Position numbers and translations under genes: made by a program. DNA of 13,934 bases from positions 22,655 to 36,588 of the forward strand of contig DQGR01000076.1 of the NCBI GenBank assembly GCA_003524845.1, written 5' to 3'. How positions within the stretch are numbered: position 1 is the stretch's first letter; each line of letters begins with the position of its first letter. Shown here piece by piece: positions 6,945 through 12,876 of this stretch. The notes under the pieces are model-generated. The model worked only from the letters and a program-made list of their open reading frames with translations, was not told where the DNA came from and made no database searches. The DNA is from Patescibacteria group bacterium. GTDB taxonomy: Bacteria; Patescibacteriota; Microgenomatia; UBA10105.

Positions 6945-7994
6945 TTAACTGGTTTTCTTCTTCAATTCGTAATAGCTGGATTTGGTGATGCCAATGCGTT
7001 TAAGGATGCCCTTATCCACTAAATTATGAAGGAGCGCATGTGCCTGCTGCCGCGATACACCCAGATGTTTGACAATATCCTGGCTTTTAATTTGTTTCAA
7101 ATCAATCACAACTTGCAATACGTCCTCTTCCCGGTGAGTCACCAGTACTCGCTTATCGCCTTTGACCGATTCAATTTGTCGTTCAGTAATGTCGTGGACG
7201 CGATTTAGGGCGGCTTTAAGCGAATGGTTGATGCCCTCGAGAAAATAAGTCAGCCATTCGGTTTTATCCCCTGAGTCAGCGGAGTGCAGTTTATCCGAAT
7301 AGTCCAATCGGTCAATGTCGTAATAGTCATCGAGAATAAAATATTTGGTGACTTCGTATCCGTGAAGCAGCAAATAATATGCGGTCAAAAGCCGGGTAAC
7401 CCGGCCGTTGCCATCAAAAAAAGGATGCACGTAAGCAACCTCATGGTGCAAAATTCCGGCACGAAGCAAAGCTGACAACTCACTGGGTTTGGCTAAATAG
7501 GCAAACAGTTCCCGCAACCGCTTTTCAATACCCGCGGTAGTATGTTCCGGTGGGTCATGTTTGACGACTAATCCTCCATGCACACCTTTGTGTCCAACGA
7601 TGACTTTGCCGTTACGGAAACTGCCCGGTTTTTTAATATTCATGCCGTGCATGACCAGCCGGTACAACTCCAGAACCAGACTGATGGATAGCGATTCTTT
7701 TTTCATCGCCGCGACCGAAATATGGTTGAGCGCGTTAAAATAATTTTTGACCTCGAGCTCTGATTTGCTGGTGGGAATACTATCGCCGAGCACAATGTTG
7801 GTGACTTCCCGCGGGTTTAAGGGATTACCTTCGATGCTGGTAGAATAGTGAGTAGCCAGAATGGCATTTTCCTCTTTAAGTTTGAGGCTCAAAGACGGGA
7901 TCAGCTTTTCACCGAGTAACTGGCCGTAGAGCCGTTCGACTCCGGTCAGGTGGTTAACGAGTGCGGGCGTGAAGCTGAATTTTGGTTCATACAT
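6945..7994 (-). CDS. Fic-family protein adenylyltransferase with N-terminal inhibitory motif and C-terminal winged helix
   Basis: The product has 349 residues. The catalytic Fic motif HPFFDGNGRVTR lies at 190-201. It is complete, with catalytic H190 and the DGNGR anion-binding loop. The upstream inhibitory helix motif S/TxxxEG is S51..E55-G56 in STSIEGN, so this is a class II Fic protein, held inactive until the Glu finger is displaced. Residues about 285-345 (DIVKHLGVSRQQAHALLHNL and after) form a winged helix-turn-helix, suggesting DNA binding or autoregulation. The usual activity is transfer of AMP from ATP to a Ser, Thr or Tyr of a target protein; the target is unknown. The ATG at 7994 lies nine bases behind a consensus promoter. 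No separate antitoxin gene is seen, as expected with a built-in inhibitory helix. Confidence 0.92.
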   Translation of the reverse strand: MYEPKFSFTPALVNHLTGVERLYGQLLGEKLIPSLSLKLKEENAILATHYSTSIEGNPLNPREVTNIVLGDSIPTSKSELEVKNYFNALNHISVAAMKKESLSISLVLELYRLVMHGMNIKKPGSFRNGKVIVGHKGVHGGLVVKHDPPEHTTAGIEKRLRELFAYLAKPSELSALLRAGILHHEVAYVHPFFDGNGRVTRLLTAYYLLLHGYEVTKYFILDDYYDIDRLDYSDKLHSADSGDKTEWLTYFLEGINHSLKAALNRVHDITERQIESVKGDKRVLVTHREEDVLQVVIDLKQIKSQDIVKHLGVSRQQAHALLHNLVDKGILKRIGITKSSYYELKKKTS

Positions 7995-8003
7995 AGCCTA
8001 TTT

Positions 8004-8032
8004 AGTATAGATATTGTAAACATATTTGTCAA
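8004..8032 (-). promoter_or_regulatory. Consensus sigma-70-type promoter of the Fic gene
   Basis: On the - strand, -35 TTGACA (8032-8027), a 17-base spacer and -10 TATACT (8009-8004) make this the best promoter in the window. Only nine bases separate the -10 from the ATG at 7994, so the 5' leader should be three nt or less. Confidence 0.75.
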
Positions 8033-8095
8033 GTTATTAGTAAAGAAGCTGATTGTCTATTGGATGAAACTGAAGCTAACGGTTAAAAGTTTGTT

Positions 8096-9829
8096 TCAGG
8101 GCGCCAGATATTTTTGCACATCCGGTTCAACTCCTGCAGCTAGTGCCCGGGATACTTCCTCAATGATCGGCGTCTGTTCCAGGGAAAGAGCTTTTAGGGC
8201 TGCTTTGACTGCCTCCGTCTGGTTACCTCTGTCATGTTCAACTAGCGCCAGTGTCATCCAGAGATAGGCGGCGCCGGGATAATTGGGCAAATACTTTTGT
8301 ATCGCTATTTTGGCTTTGCCATAATCTTTTTTAATAAATACCAGAAAATTGACATAATTTTGCACTGCCGGATAAATATGTTCTTTGGCAAGTGACTGTT
8401 CAAAGTAAGTCTCGGCTTCATCATATTTACCTTGGTTGAGGCGAATGATGGCCAGATTACTTAAATTGCTTAAAAACGGATAGCCGTTTACCGAGGTACG
8501 GACTAGGGGTTCGGCCTCAGCCACCCGCCCCTGCATAAGCAGCAGCGAGGCGTACAGGTTTTCCAGATAATAATTATCTTGAGCAGTCTGCAAGTCGTGG
8601 GTAAACAGGGTTTCGGAGCTGCGCCAATTGAAGCCGCGCATCACGGTCCGGATCGAGAAAATAATGAGAATTAGAGAAGTTATACAAATGAGAATTGTTC
8701 GCGGTGGCAAACGTTTTTTCCCTGCAGTTACCACCACGCCAACCATGCCGAGTACTCCACCCATGGGCAAGATGAGCCAGCGCTCGGCCAGAGTGACATC
8801 CAAAGGAATAAGCTGCAGATGCGGGACAAATCCAACTGTGGTCCAGCCCAAAAAGAATAAAAAAGGCAGAAAAAGTTGGCGACTATGCTGCTTAAACTTG
8901 ACACCAAGCATCACCAGTGCGATGGTTGCGACACCAATGAGTGTTAAGGGTAGGAGTACTGCAGAAGTAGATAGCGAAGTCACCAGCCAGTTTTGGTGAA
9001 TCTCCAAATGGGCAGGAAAAACGAGCAGCAGTGCATACGTTGCGAGCATAAATGGGATATTCATGAGTCGAACCGGCAGAGCGGCGCGGCTGATGCGGGC
9101 AATCGCCTGCTCGCCAAAGCCGATATGAGCAATCCCAAACCGGAAAAATACATAGATGAGGAACATGCCCAAACTAAGTTGCAGCATACGCCTGAAAAAC
9201 TTTCGCTCAAAAAAGAAGACATACAAACCGGCAATCAGCAAAAAAGCCACGCCGGTTTCCTTTGAGAACATACTAGTGAGTAACAGTATGCCCAGGAGTA
9301 ATGATTTTGGCAGAGTTGCCAGTGGCTGACCGCGCACGAGAAGTAGGAGCGCCATTGTCCCAAACAGCATAAACAGCACATCCTGAAGGGCAGCGGCAAA
9401 ATATACCGATTCGGTATTGGCCGGATGCACGACAAACACGACAGCCAAAAACCAGGCCAGCTGCGGCGAAAAAAATTCACGAAACAATAAGAGTAGTACA
9501 ACGCTGGTGGCAATAAACAGCAGAACTTGCACTAAGTGGTACAACAGTGGGTCAGCGCCGGCAATCTGATAGATAAGCGTATACGTAATCATCATCACCG
9601 GTTTGTAATAGAGCCCAAAGGCGCGGTTACTTTCCTGCCGGAAGTACGTACTGCCGGAAAAAAATGCCGGAATATTGACGAGGTTTCGTATTTGCAGATT
9701 TTCAACGATTTGATCCGTATCATCACCGAGGACGAAGTCGTTAAATATGCTGTTTACGTGGACAACCAGACCGATGAGAATGAGCAGGAGAATGGCGGTT
9801 TTTAGTCGGGTAAGCGCATTTATTACCAT
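8096..9829 (-). CDS. Polytopic GT-C/TMTC-like glycosyltransferase with C-terminal TPR repeats
   Basis: The product has 577 residues. The first span (about 10-28) is followed by the acidic motif VLGDDTDQ (D36, D37), placed where GT-C enzymes carry the catalytic Asp. VHPANTESVYFAAALQD and MFSKETGVAFLL match the signatures of TMTC/ArnT-type lipid-linked sugar transferases. About 10-11 hydrophobic spans reach to residue 405. Residues about 420-577 form TPR-like helical pairs (NLAIIRLNQGKYDEAETYFE, AYLWMTLALVEHDRGNQTEA), expected outside the membrane. The likely role is transfer of sugar from a polyprenyl-phosphate donor to exported proteins or a glycan; donor and acceptor cannot be told. No glycan-synthesis genes flank it. 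The gene ends about 60 bases upstream of the Fic promoter with no obvious terminator. A TAAAAT -10 (9847-9842) lies 12 bases before the ATG. Confidence 0.82.
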   Translation of the reverse strand: MVINALTRLKTAILLLILIGLVVHVNSIFNDFVLGDDTDQIVENLQIRNLVNIPAFFSGSTYFRQESNRAFGLYYKPVMMITYTLIYQIAGADPLLYHLVQVLLFIATSVVLLLLFREFFSPQLAWFLAVVFVVHPANTESVYFAAALQDVLFMLFGTMALLLLVRGQPLATLPKSLLLGILLLTSMFSKETGVAFLLIAGLYVFFFERKFFRRMLQLSLGMFLIYVFFRFGIAHIGFGEQAIARISRAALPVRLMNIPFMLATYALLLVFPAHLEIHQNWLVTSLSTSAVLLPLTLIGVATIALVMLGVKFKQHSRQLFLPFLFFLGWTTVGFVPHLQLIPLDVTLAERWLILPMGGVLGMVGVVVTAGKKRLPPRTILICITSLILIIFSIRTVMRGFNWRSSETLFTHDLQTAQDNYYLENLYASLLLMQGRVAEAEPLVRTSVNGYPFLSNLSNLAIIRLNQGKYDEAETYFEQSLAKEHIYPAVQNYVNFLVFIKKDYGKAKIAIQKYLPNYPGAAYLWMTLALVEHDRGNQTEAVKAALKALSLEQTPIIEEVSRALAAGVEPDVQKYLAP

Positions 9830-9841
9830 GTATCTGGAAGT

Positions 9842-9847
9842 ATTTTA
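9842..9847 (-). promoter_or_regulatory. Possible -10 box of the glycosyltransferase gene
   Basis: TAAAAT on the - strand lies 12 bases upstream of the ATG at 9829. No convincing -35 accompanies it. It is listed because the spacing repeats the short-leader pattern of the other genes. Confidence 0.35.
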
Positions 9848-9876
9848 CACTAGAGTTGACGCTTACCCCAGTATCA

Positions 9877-9926
9877 GAAAGCCCCGCCATCGTATGGCAG
9901 GGATAAATGGTCTACTTGGGGCTTTC
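9877..9926. terminator. Long hairpin between the glycosyltransferase gene and the non-coding region
   Basis: GAAAGCCCC (9877-9885) pairs perfectly over nine bases with GGGGCTTTC (9918-9926). Inside it GCCAT (9886-9890) pairs with ATGGC (9894-9898), giving a stacked two-stem structure. The run after the stem is short (TTTC within the stem), so termination is possible in either direction but not certain. It could also be a structural RNA element. Confidence 0.45.
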
Positions 9927-9958
9927 GGTACGGGATTTCGGACTAATAATAAAAGAAA

Positions 9959-9975
9959 CCCCGCCTAAGGCGGGG
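9959..9975 (-). terminator. Intrinsic terminator for - strand transcription from the non-coding region
   Basis: CCCCGCC and GGCGGGG pair perfectly over seven bases around TAA. On the - strand the stem is followed by TTTCTTTTATTATTAG, a good U-rich tail. No protein gene ends just upstream of it on that strand: the OsmC gene ends at 10320 and has its own terminator. It may therefore close a small RNA transcribed from within 9976-10294. Confidence 0.65.
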
Positions 9976-10294
9976 AGTCCTCACAACGATGCGAAAGTGC
10001 GGAGTGAATATGCGGAAACATACGCTAAAAATTTCCGTGTTCAGCTGCAGTTTGTTTTATGCTGCTGGGACATCCTATTCTTAAACATGTCAAAAAGTGA
10101 GTCGCGGAGGACGCCATGCTTGGCTTAAGGCTCGTATAGCAAGACGTCTTCTCTAACTTTAGCGAAAGTTAGCGCCCAGCGATTTGATTCCTACTAACTC
10201 AATTGAACGGAATTTATACAGACTCTCAAGGGTTGATAGGTAATTTATTACAATACACATTAGAATTCTATTTTCATAAACCCGTGAACAAAAA
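9976..10294. other. Non-coding stretch, candidate structured RNA, no recognised family
   Basis: No convincing protein frame is present. Visible structure includes CGGAAA (10013-10018) with TTTCCG (10032-10037), CTAACTTT (10153-10160) with AAAGTTAG (10165-10172) around AGCG, the palindrome AAGACGTCTT (10141-10150), and GAGTCCTC (9975-9982) complementary in part to GAGGAC (10107-10112). It lies between terminator hairpins at both ends (9959-9975 and 10295-10312). I found no tmRNA, RNase P, SRP or 6S signature. It could be a small RNA, a decayed gene or repeat debris. Confidence 0.35.
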
Positions 10295-10312
10295 GGGAGA
10301 GGCGCCTCTCCC
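10295..10312 (-). terminator. Intrinsic terminator of the sigma/OsmC operon (bidirectional form)
   Basis: GGGAGAGGC and its exact complement form a perfect 18-base palindrome. On the - strand it starts eight bases beyond the OsmC stop codon and is followed by TTTTTGTT. On the + strand it is followed by TTTTATGTT, so it could stop transcription from both sides. Confidence 0.9.
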
Positions 10313-10319
10313 TTTTATG

Positions 10320-10874
10320 TTACTGCAGATTAATAGAAACAGATACCGGATTTTTAATGATGTCCAAAACCGGCGATGTTTTTTGGACGTACTCACAGAG
10401 CTCCTCTAATTTTTCTCTTGAGGCATCTGCTTTGACTTTATAGTTAACCTTGATGTTCTGGTATCCTGGCCTGATAGTTTCCGATAACCCCAGGAATCCA
10501 TGTAAGTCAAGATCGCCTTCGAGATTAAACTCCAAGCTTTCTACTTTTATTCCTTTAGCTGTTGCATTATAGACAAAACCAACAGCTAGACATGAAGCTA
10601 AAGCGTAAAGCACTGCCTCGACTGCATTTGGCCCGTGATTTTCCCCTAAGAGGATTGACGGCTCATCCCCCTCTAAAACAAAAGGTTCTTTTCTTGAGGA
10701 ATCTTCTTGACCTGCTCCATAAAATCCACCAATCGTGGTTTTTGAATGGCCACCATTAATCCATTCATTCTTAGCCCGAAAGGTAAATTTTGCAATATCG
10801 GGCTTGTCTTTGATTAGATTTACAGTCTGAACGAGTTGGTCGACATTTACCCCATTTACTACATTATTTGTCAT
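10320..10874 (-). CDS. OsmC/Ohr-family thiol-dependent peroxide-stress protein
   Basis: The product has 184 residues. The OsmC fold signature is clear: GGHSKTTIGGFYGAGQED (41-58), the block GENHGPNAVEAVLYALASC with catalytic-type C95, and a second cysteine C160 in LCEYVQKTSPVLDIIKNPV. Family members reduce organic hydroperoxides through a Cys pair. This one belongs to the general OsmC-like branch rather than Ohr proper, so the substrate may be a peroxide or another reactive thiol compound. The start codon overlaps the end of the methyltransferase gene by 11 bases and has an almost complete Shine-Dalgarno sequence inside that gene (10879-10890). It is the last gene of the sigma operon and is followed at once by a strong terminator. 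Its redox chemistry fits the RsrA-like anti-sigma factor upstream. Confidence 0.92.
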   Translation of the reverse strand: MTNNVVNGVNVDQLVQTVNLIKDKPDIAKFTFRAKNEWINGGHSKTTIGGFYGAGQEDSSRKEPFVLEGDEPSILLGENHGPNAVEAVLYALASCLAVGFVYNATAKGIKVESLEFNLEGDLDLHGFLGLSETIRPGYQNIKVNYKVKADASREKLEELCEYVQKTSPVLDIIKNPVSVSINLQ

Positions 10875-11709
10875 TTATATCACCTCCTTCACCCTTTGAA
10901 GTTTTAACCGAGTGGGATTTCACTGCTTTCAAGATAACCGAGTGTGCCTGATATTCCTTCGCAACGTCTCTGGTGTTTCTTGATAAGCTTTTGGCAAAGT
11001 AGTCCAATGTATCAATTATTTCCACGCCCGAAAAACCAGCCTTTTGTATCATGTCTACATACAGACTTTCCAAGCTTGCTCCCACGACACATTCTGCCCA
11101 AAGTGTAGGGTTTTGTCTTGATTCCTCAGAAATCGGCTCACCCAAAACAATATCAGCAATACTCAGCACTCCGCCTGATTTTAATACTCTAAAAATCTCT
11201 TTAAAAGCTCTTTTCTTATCAGGAATTAAGTTAATGACGCCATTTGAGATGACAACATCAAAAGTGTTTTTAGCAAAAGGCAGTTTTTCGCCGTCAACTT
11301 TCACAACCGAAACATTACTCGTACCGCTTTCTTTAATAGCCTTTTGTGATTTTTCAATCATCGCATCAGTTATATCCACACCAACCACCTTACCCTTTGA
11401 TCCAACTAATTGTGCCGCTATCAATAGATCTGTTCCAGAACCTGATCCAATATCCAAAACACTGTCTCCCTCTTTGATGGTATTGTTCTGAAAATGATAA
11501 CCGACCCCTGCAAAAGATTCGAGGGCCCGTATCGGTATTTTGGAGAGCATTTCACTTGGGTAACCCACTTCTCGCGCAGCATTTTTTCCAACAGGAAAGT
11601 GAAATTGATACGAAGGATTTAAAGAGACCTCCTCATACATGTGGCATACTGCCTCTTTAATCTTGGCCTTTAATTCTCTTTTATCCTGCATTTGCGCAAT
11701 TACTACCAT
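10864..11709 (-). CDS. ArsM-related SAM-dependent methyltransferase
   Basis: The product has 281 residues. The Rossmann motif I is VLDIGSGSGTDLL (84-96), followed by GVDITDAMIEKS (110-121), ISNGVINLIPDKKRAFKEIFRVLKSGG (154-180) and NPTLWAECVVGAS (200-212). Order and wording resemble arsenite methyltransferases, including the C207 position. However, the Cys of the SNCVINL block is G157 here and only C22 and C207 are present, so the three-thiol arsenite site of characterised ArsM enzymes seems incomplete. The N-terminal FHFPVGKNAAREVGYP...ESFAGVGY block (36-71) belongs to a poorly characterised subgroup. Substrate is unknown; an arsenic, selenium or thiol compound is a guess. A strong GAAGGAG (11719-11725) fixes the start, 39 bases beyond the anti-sigma gene. 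Confidence 0.85.
   Translation of the reverse strand: MVVIAQMQDKRELKAKIKEAVCHMYEEVSLNPSYQFHFPVGKNAAREVGYPSEMLSKIPIRALESFAGVGYHFQNNTIKEGDSVLDIGSGSGTDLLIAAQLVGSKGKVVGVDITDAMIEKSQKAIKESGTSNVSVVKVDGEKLPFAKNTFDVVISNGVINLIPDKKRAFKEIFRVLKSGGVLSIADIVLGEPISEESRQNPTLWAECVVGASLESLYVDMIQKAGFSGVEIIDTLDYFAKSLSRNTRDVAKEYQAHSVILKAVKSHSVKTSKGEGGDINDK
10879..10890 (-). promoter_or_regulatory. Near-complete Shine-Dalgarno sequence of the OsmC gene
   Basis: GAAGGAGGTGAT on the - strand is complementary to nearly the whole 16S rRNA 3' tail. Four bases separate it from the ATG. It lies inside the last codons of the methyltransferase gene, so OsmC can be initiated independently and strongly. It contrasts with the genes outside this operon, which show no Shine-Dalgarno sequence. 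Confidence 0.85.
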
Positions 11710-11748
11710 GATTATTTTCTCCTTCTTAATATAGACGACGATAATTTT

Positions 11749-11985
11749 TCAAAAAAGTTCCTTTAAAAGTTTCCCCACTCTTTTAACCAATTTTTCAGGA
11801 GCTTTATCCTGCGAGGCGACAGCAACAAGTTTTTCCTTAAAGAGCTGTTCAAATTCAAACCTATCGCAGCAATGTCGGCACTCCTCGACATGGTTATCGA
11901 GCTCTTTTTTTTGCTCGGGAGTAACAATTCCCTCTAAAAATTCAAACATCCGACTCACCGCTTCCGAACAAGATAGTATCTTCAC
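11749..11985 (-). CDS. Soluble zinc anti-sigma factor, RsrA-like (ZAS family)
   Basis: The product has 78 residues, without a membrane span. The zinc-binding motif H32-x3-C36-x2-C39 (NHVEECRHC) is that of the zf-HC2/ZAS anti-sigma family, and a further C6 lies 26 residues before H32. That spacing equals C11/H37/C41/C44 in the Streptomyces redox sensor RsrA as I recall it. In that family, disulphide formation releases zinc and frees the sigma factor. C40 is an extra cysteine. The GTG start lies one base beyond the sigma stop codon with an AAAGGAG (11998-11992) in the end of the sigma gene, so the two are translationally coupled, as expected for a stoichiometric pair. Anti-sigma role is strong; redox sensing is inferred from spacing, lack of a membrane segment and OsmC as neighbour. 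Confidence 0.88.
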   Translation of the reverse strand: MKILSCSEAVSRMFEFLEGIVTPEQKKELDNHVEECRHCCDRFEFEQLFKEKLVAVASQDKAPEKLVKRVGKLLKELF

Positions 11986-11986
11986 T

Positions 11987-12598
11987 TTATACTCCTTTAC
12001 CTTCCGCAGCCCTAGCGAAGGAGGGTTTTAGAAACCCTTTCGCTTTGGCGTAATACCATAGCTTTTTTTGAAGCCGAGACTTCCCCCGATGAAGCCTTGA
12101 ACGCACAGTACCAATTGGGAGATTAAGCGTTTTGGCTACTTCCTGGTAAGGTAAACTTTCTAACTCACAAAGGGTGATGACTAGACGATACTCATCAGGC
12201 AGCTCGTCAATTGCTCTGGAAATATCTTGGCGAAGTAACGAATCCAAAAATATTTTCTCTGGGTTATTATTCCAAAGAAGGAAAGGGGCCGAAAGCACAT
12301 CAAATAAGGAGAACTCTTCGTCTTCATTGGATTTATTTCCCAAGATAATTGGATCGGGATTCATTTTTTTTCGCCTATATTGACTAATATATGTATTGGT
12401 TACTATTTTTAAAATCCACGGCTTAAATTTCCTTGTATCGTGAAGCTTGGAAAAATTCTTCCATGCCAAAACAGTAGCATCAGAGACCAAATCTTGCGCA
12501 TCCTCATTATTTCTGGTAAGTCTTAAGGCAACCCTATACATAACATGGAGACACGCTTTCAACAGAATCTCAAAATGTTCTTTTTTCTCTTTACCCAT
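11987..12598 (-). CDS. ECF-type (group IV) RNA polymerase sigma factor
   Basis: The product has 203 residues and only the two essential regions. Sigma-2 is at about 8-80 (LTRNNEDAQDLVSDATVLAWKNF, KFKPWILKIVTNTYISQYRRKK). Sigma-4 is at about 128-185 (AIDELPDEYRLVITLCELES, SLPYQEVAKTLNLPIGTVRSR HTH, LHRGKSRLQKKL). A 45-residue acidic linker lies between them. Sigma-4 and sigma-2 should be sequestered by the anti-sigma factor encoded one base downstream. An ECF-type -35/-10 pair upstream suggests it activates its own operon. The last dozen residues (PSFARAAEGKGV) lie past the conserved fold and are encoded by a hairpin-forming, repeat-like stretch (12000-12037). Confidence 0.95.
   Translation of the reverse strand: MGKEKKEHFEILLKACLHVMYRVALRLTRNNEDAQDLVSDATVLAWKNFSKLHDTRKFKPWILKIVTNTYISQYRRKKMNPDPIILGNKSNEDEEFSLFDVLSAPFLLWNNNPEKIFLDSLLRQDISRAIDELPDEYRLVITLCELESLPYQEVAKTLNLPIGTVRSRLHRGKSRLQKKLWYYAKAKGFLKPSFARAAEGKGV
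12000..12037 (-). repeat. Repeat-like double hairpin in the 3' end of the sigma gene
   Basis: CCTTCCGC (12000-12007) pairs, with one bulge, with GCGAAGG (12015-12021). GGGTTT (12023-12028) pairs with AAACCC (12032-12037). The segment encodes the non-conserved C-terminal tail of the sigma factor and ends just before the ribosome-binding site of the anti-sigma gene. It could be a dispersed repeat that extended the frame, or a structure tuning anti-sigma translation. Confidence 0.45.
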
Positions 12599-12604
12599 AC
12601 GATT

Positions 12605-12624
12605 GTCATTATACTAATAATGAC
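12605..12624. promoter_or_regulatory. Perfect 8+8 inverted repeat overlapping the sigma operon promoters
   Basis: GTCATTAT (12605-12612) and ATAATGAC (12617-12624) are exact inverted copies around ACTA. The repeat covers a TATAAT box on the - strand (12613-12608) and touches the CGTC of the ECF-type promoter. Its symmetry and position suit an operator for a dimeric regulator. As RNA it would be an A/U-rich hairpin of low stability. Confidence 0.55.
12608..12613 (-). promoter_or_regulatory. Second possible -10 box (TATAAT) of the sigma operon
   Basis: A perfect TATAAT on the - strand lies nine bases upstream of the sigma ATG at 12598. It has no clear -35 at 17 bases (TTGATT with a 19-base spacer is the nearest). 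If used by the housekeeping sigma it gives basal, almost leaderless transcription. Confidence 0.45.
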
Positions 12625-12646
12625 GCATTTTCAATCAAGAAGTTCC
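12622..12646 (-). promoter_or_regulatory. ECF-type promoter of the sigma operon, probable autoregulation
   Basis: On the - strand GGAAC (12646-12642), 16 bases, then CGTC (12625-12622) match the general ECF pattern of a GGAAC -35 and a CGTC -10. The -10 is 23 bases upstream of the sigma start, leaving a plausible short leader. ECF factors very often activate their own operon, so this is the likely target of the sigma encoded here. Confidence 0.6.
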
Positions 12647-12702
12647 TGTACTCTTTTATCTTTGGGGTAAATTTTTCAAATCCGGGGTGGTTTTTATACC
12701 TG

Positions 12703-12727
12703 ACAGGTGAAATAGCCTTACACCTGT
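12703..12727. repeat. Inverted repeat in the gap between the sigma and HXXEE genes
   Basis: ACAGGTG (12703-12709) and CACCTGT (12721-12727) are perfect seven-base arms around an 11-base loop. No U-run follows on either strand. It may be an operator or chance. The rest of the 12650-12876 gap shows nothing I recognise. Confidence 0.35.
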
Positions 12728-12876
12728 AGATGATTAAGACTTATTGTTTTTACATCGCGTTTGTGAGCCAGTTGAGTCAGAACTGGAACTCATTACTAGC
12801 TTACTTCGAACGTGTCTATTATACCCTCAGATGGTTTGACCTACAACCACAATACGCCTATGCAACCGCCTAAATA

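Noticed and set aside
8628..8999. Open frame of 123 codons on the + strand
   Set aside because: It is antisense to the glycosyltransferase, basic low-complexity in character and without start signals.
9976..10294. tmRNA, RNase P RNA, SRP RNA or 6S RNA
   Set aside because: I found no tRNA-like end, no RNase P conserved blocks and no SRP GGAAG/GCAG loop on either strand, so no family is assigned.
11051..11491. Open frame of 146 codons on the + strand
   Set aside because: It is antisense to the methyltransferase, whose motifs are clear on the other strand.
10864..11709. Naming the methyltransferase arsM
   Set aside because: The central arsenite-binding cysteine is Gly and only two cysteines are present, so the substrate is not supported.
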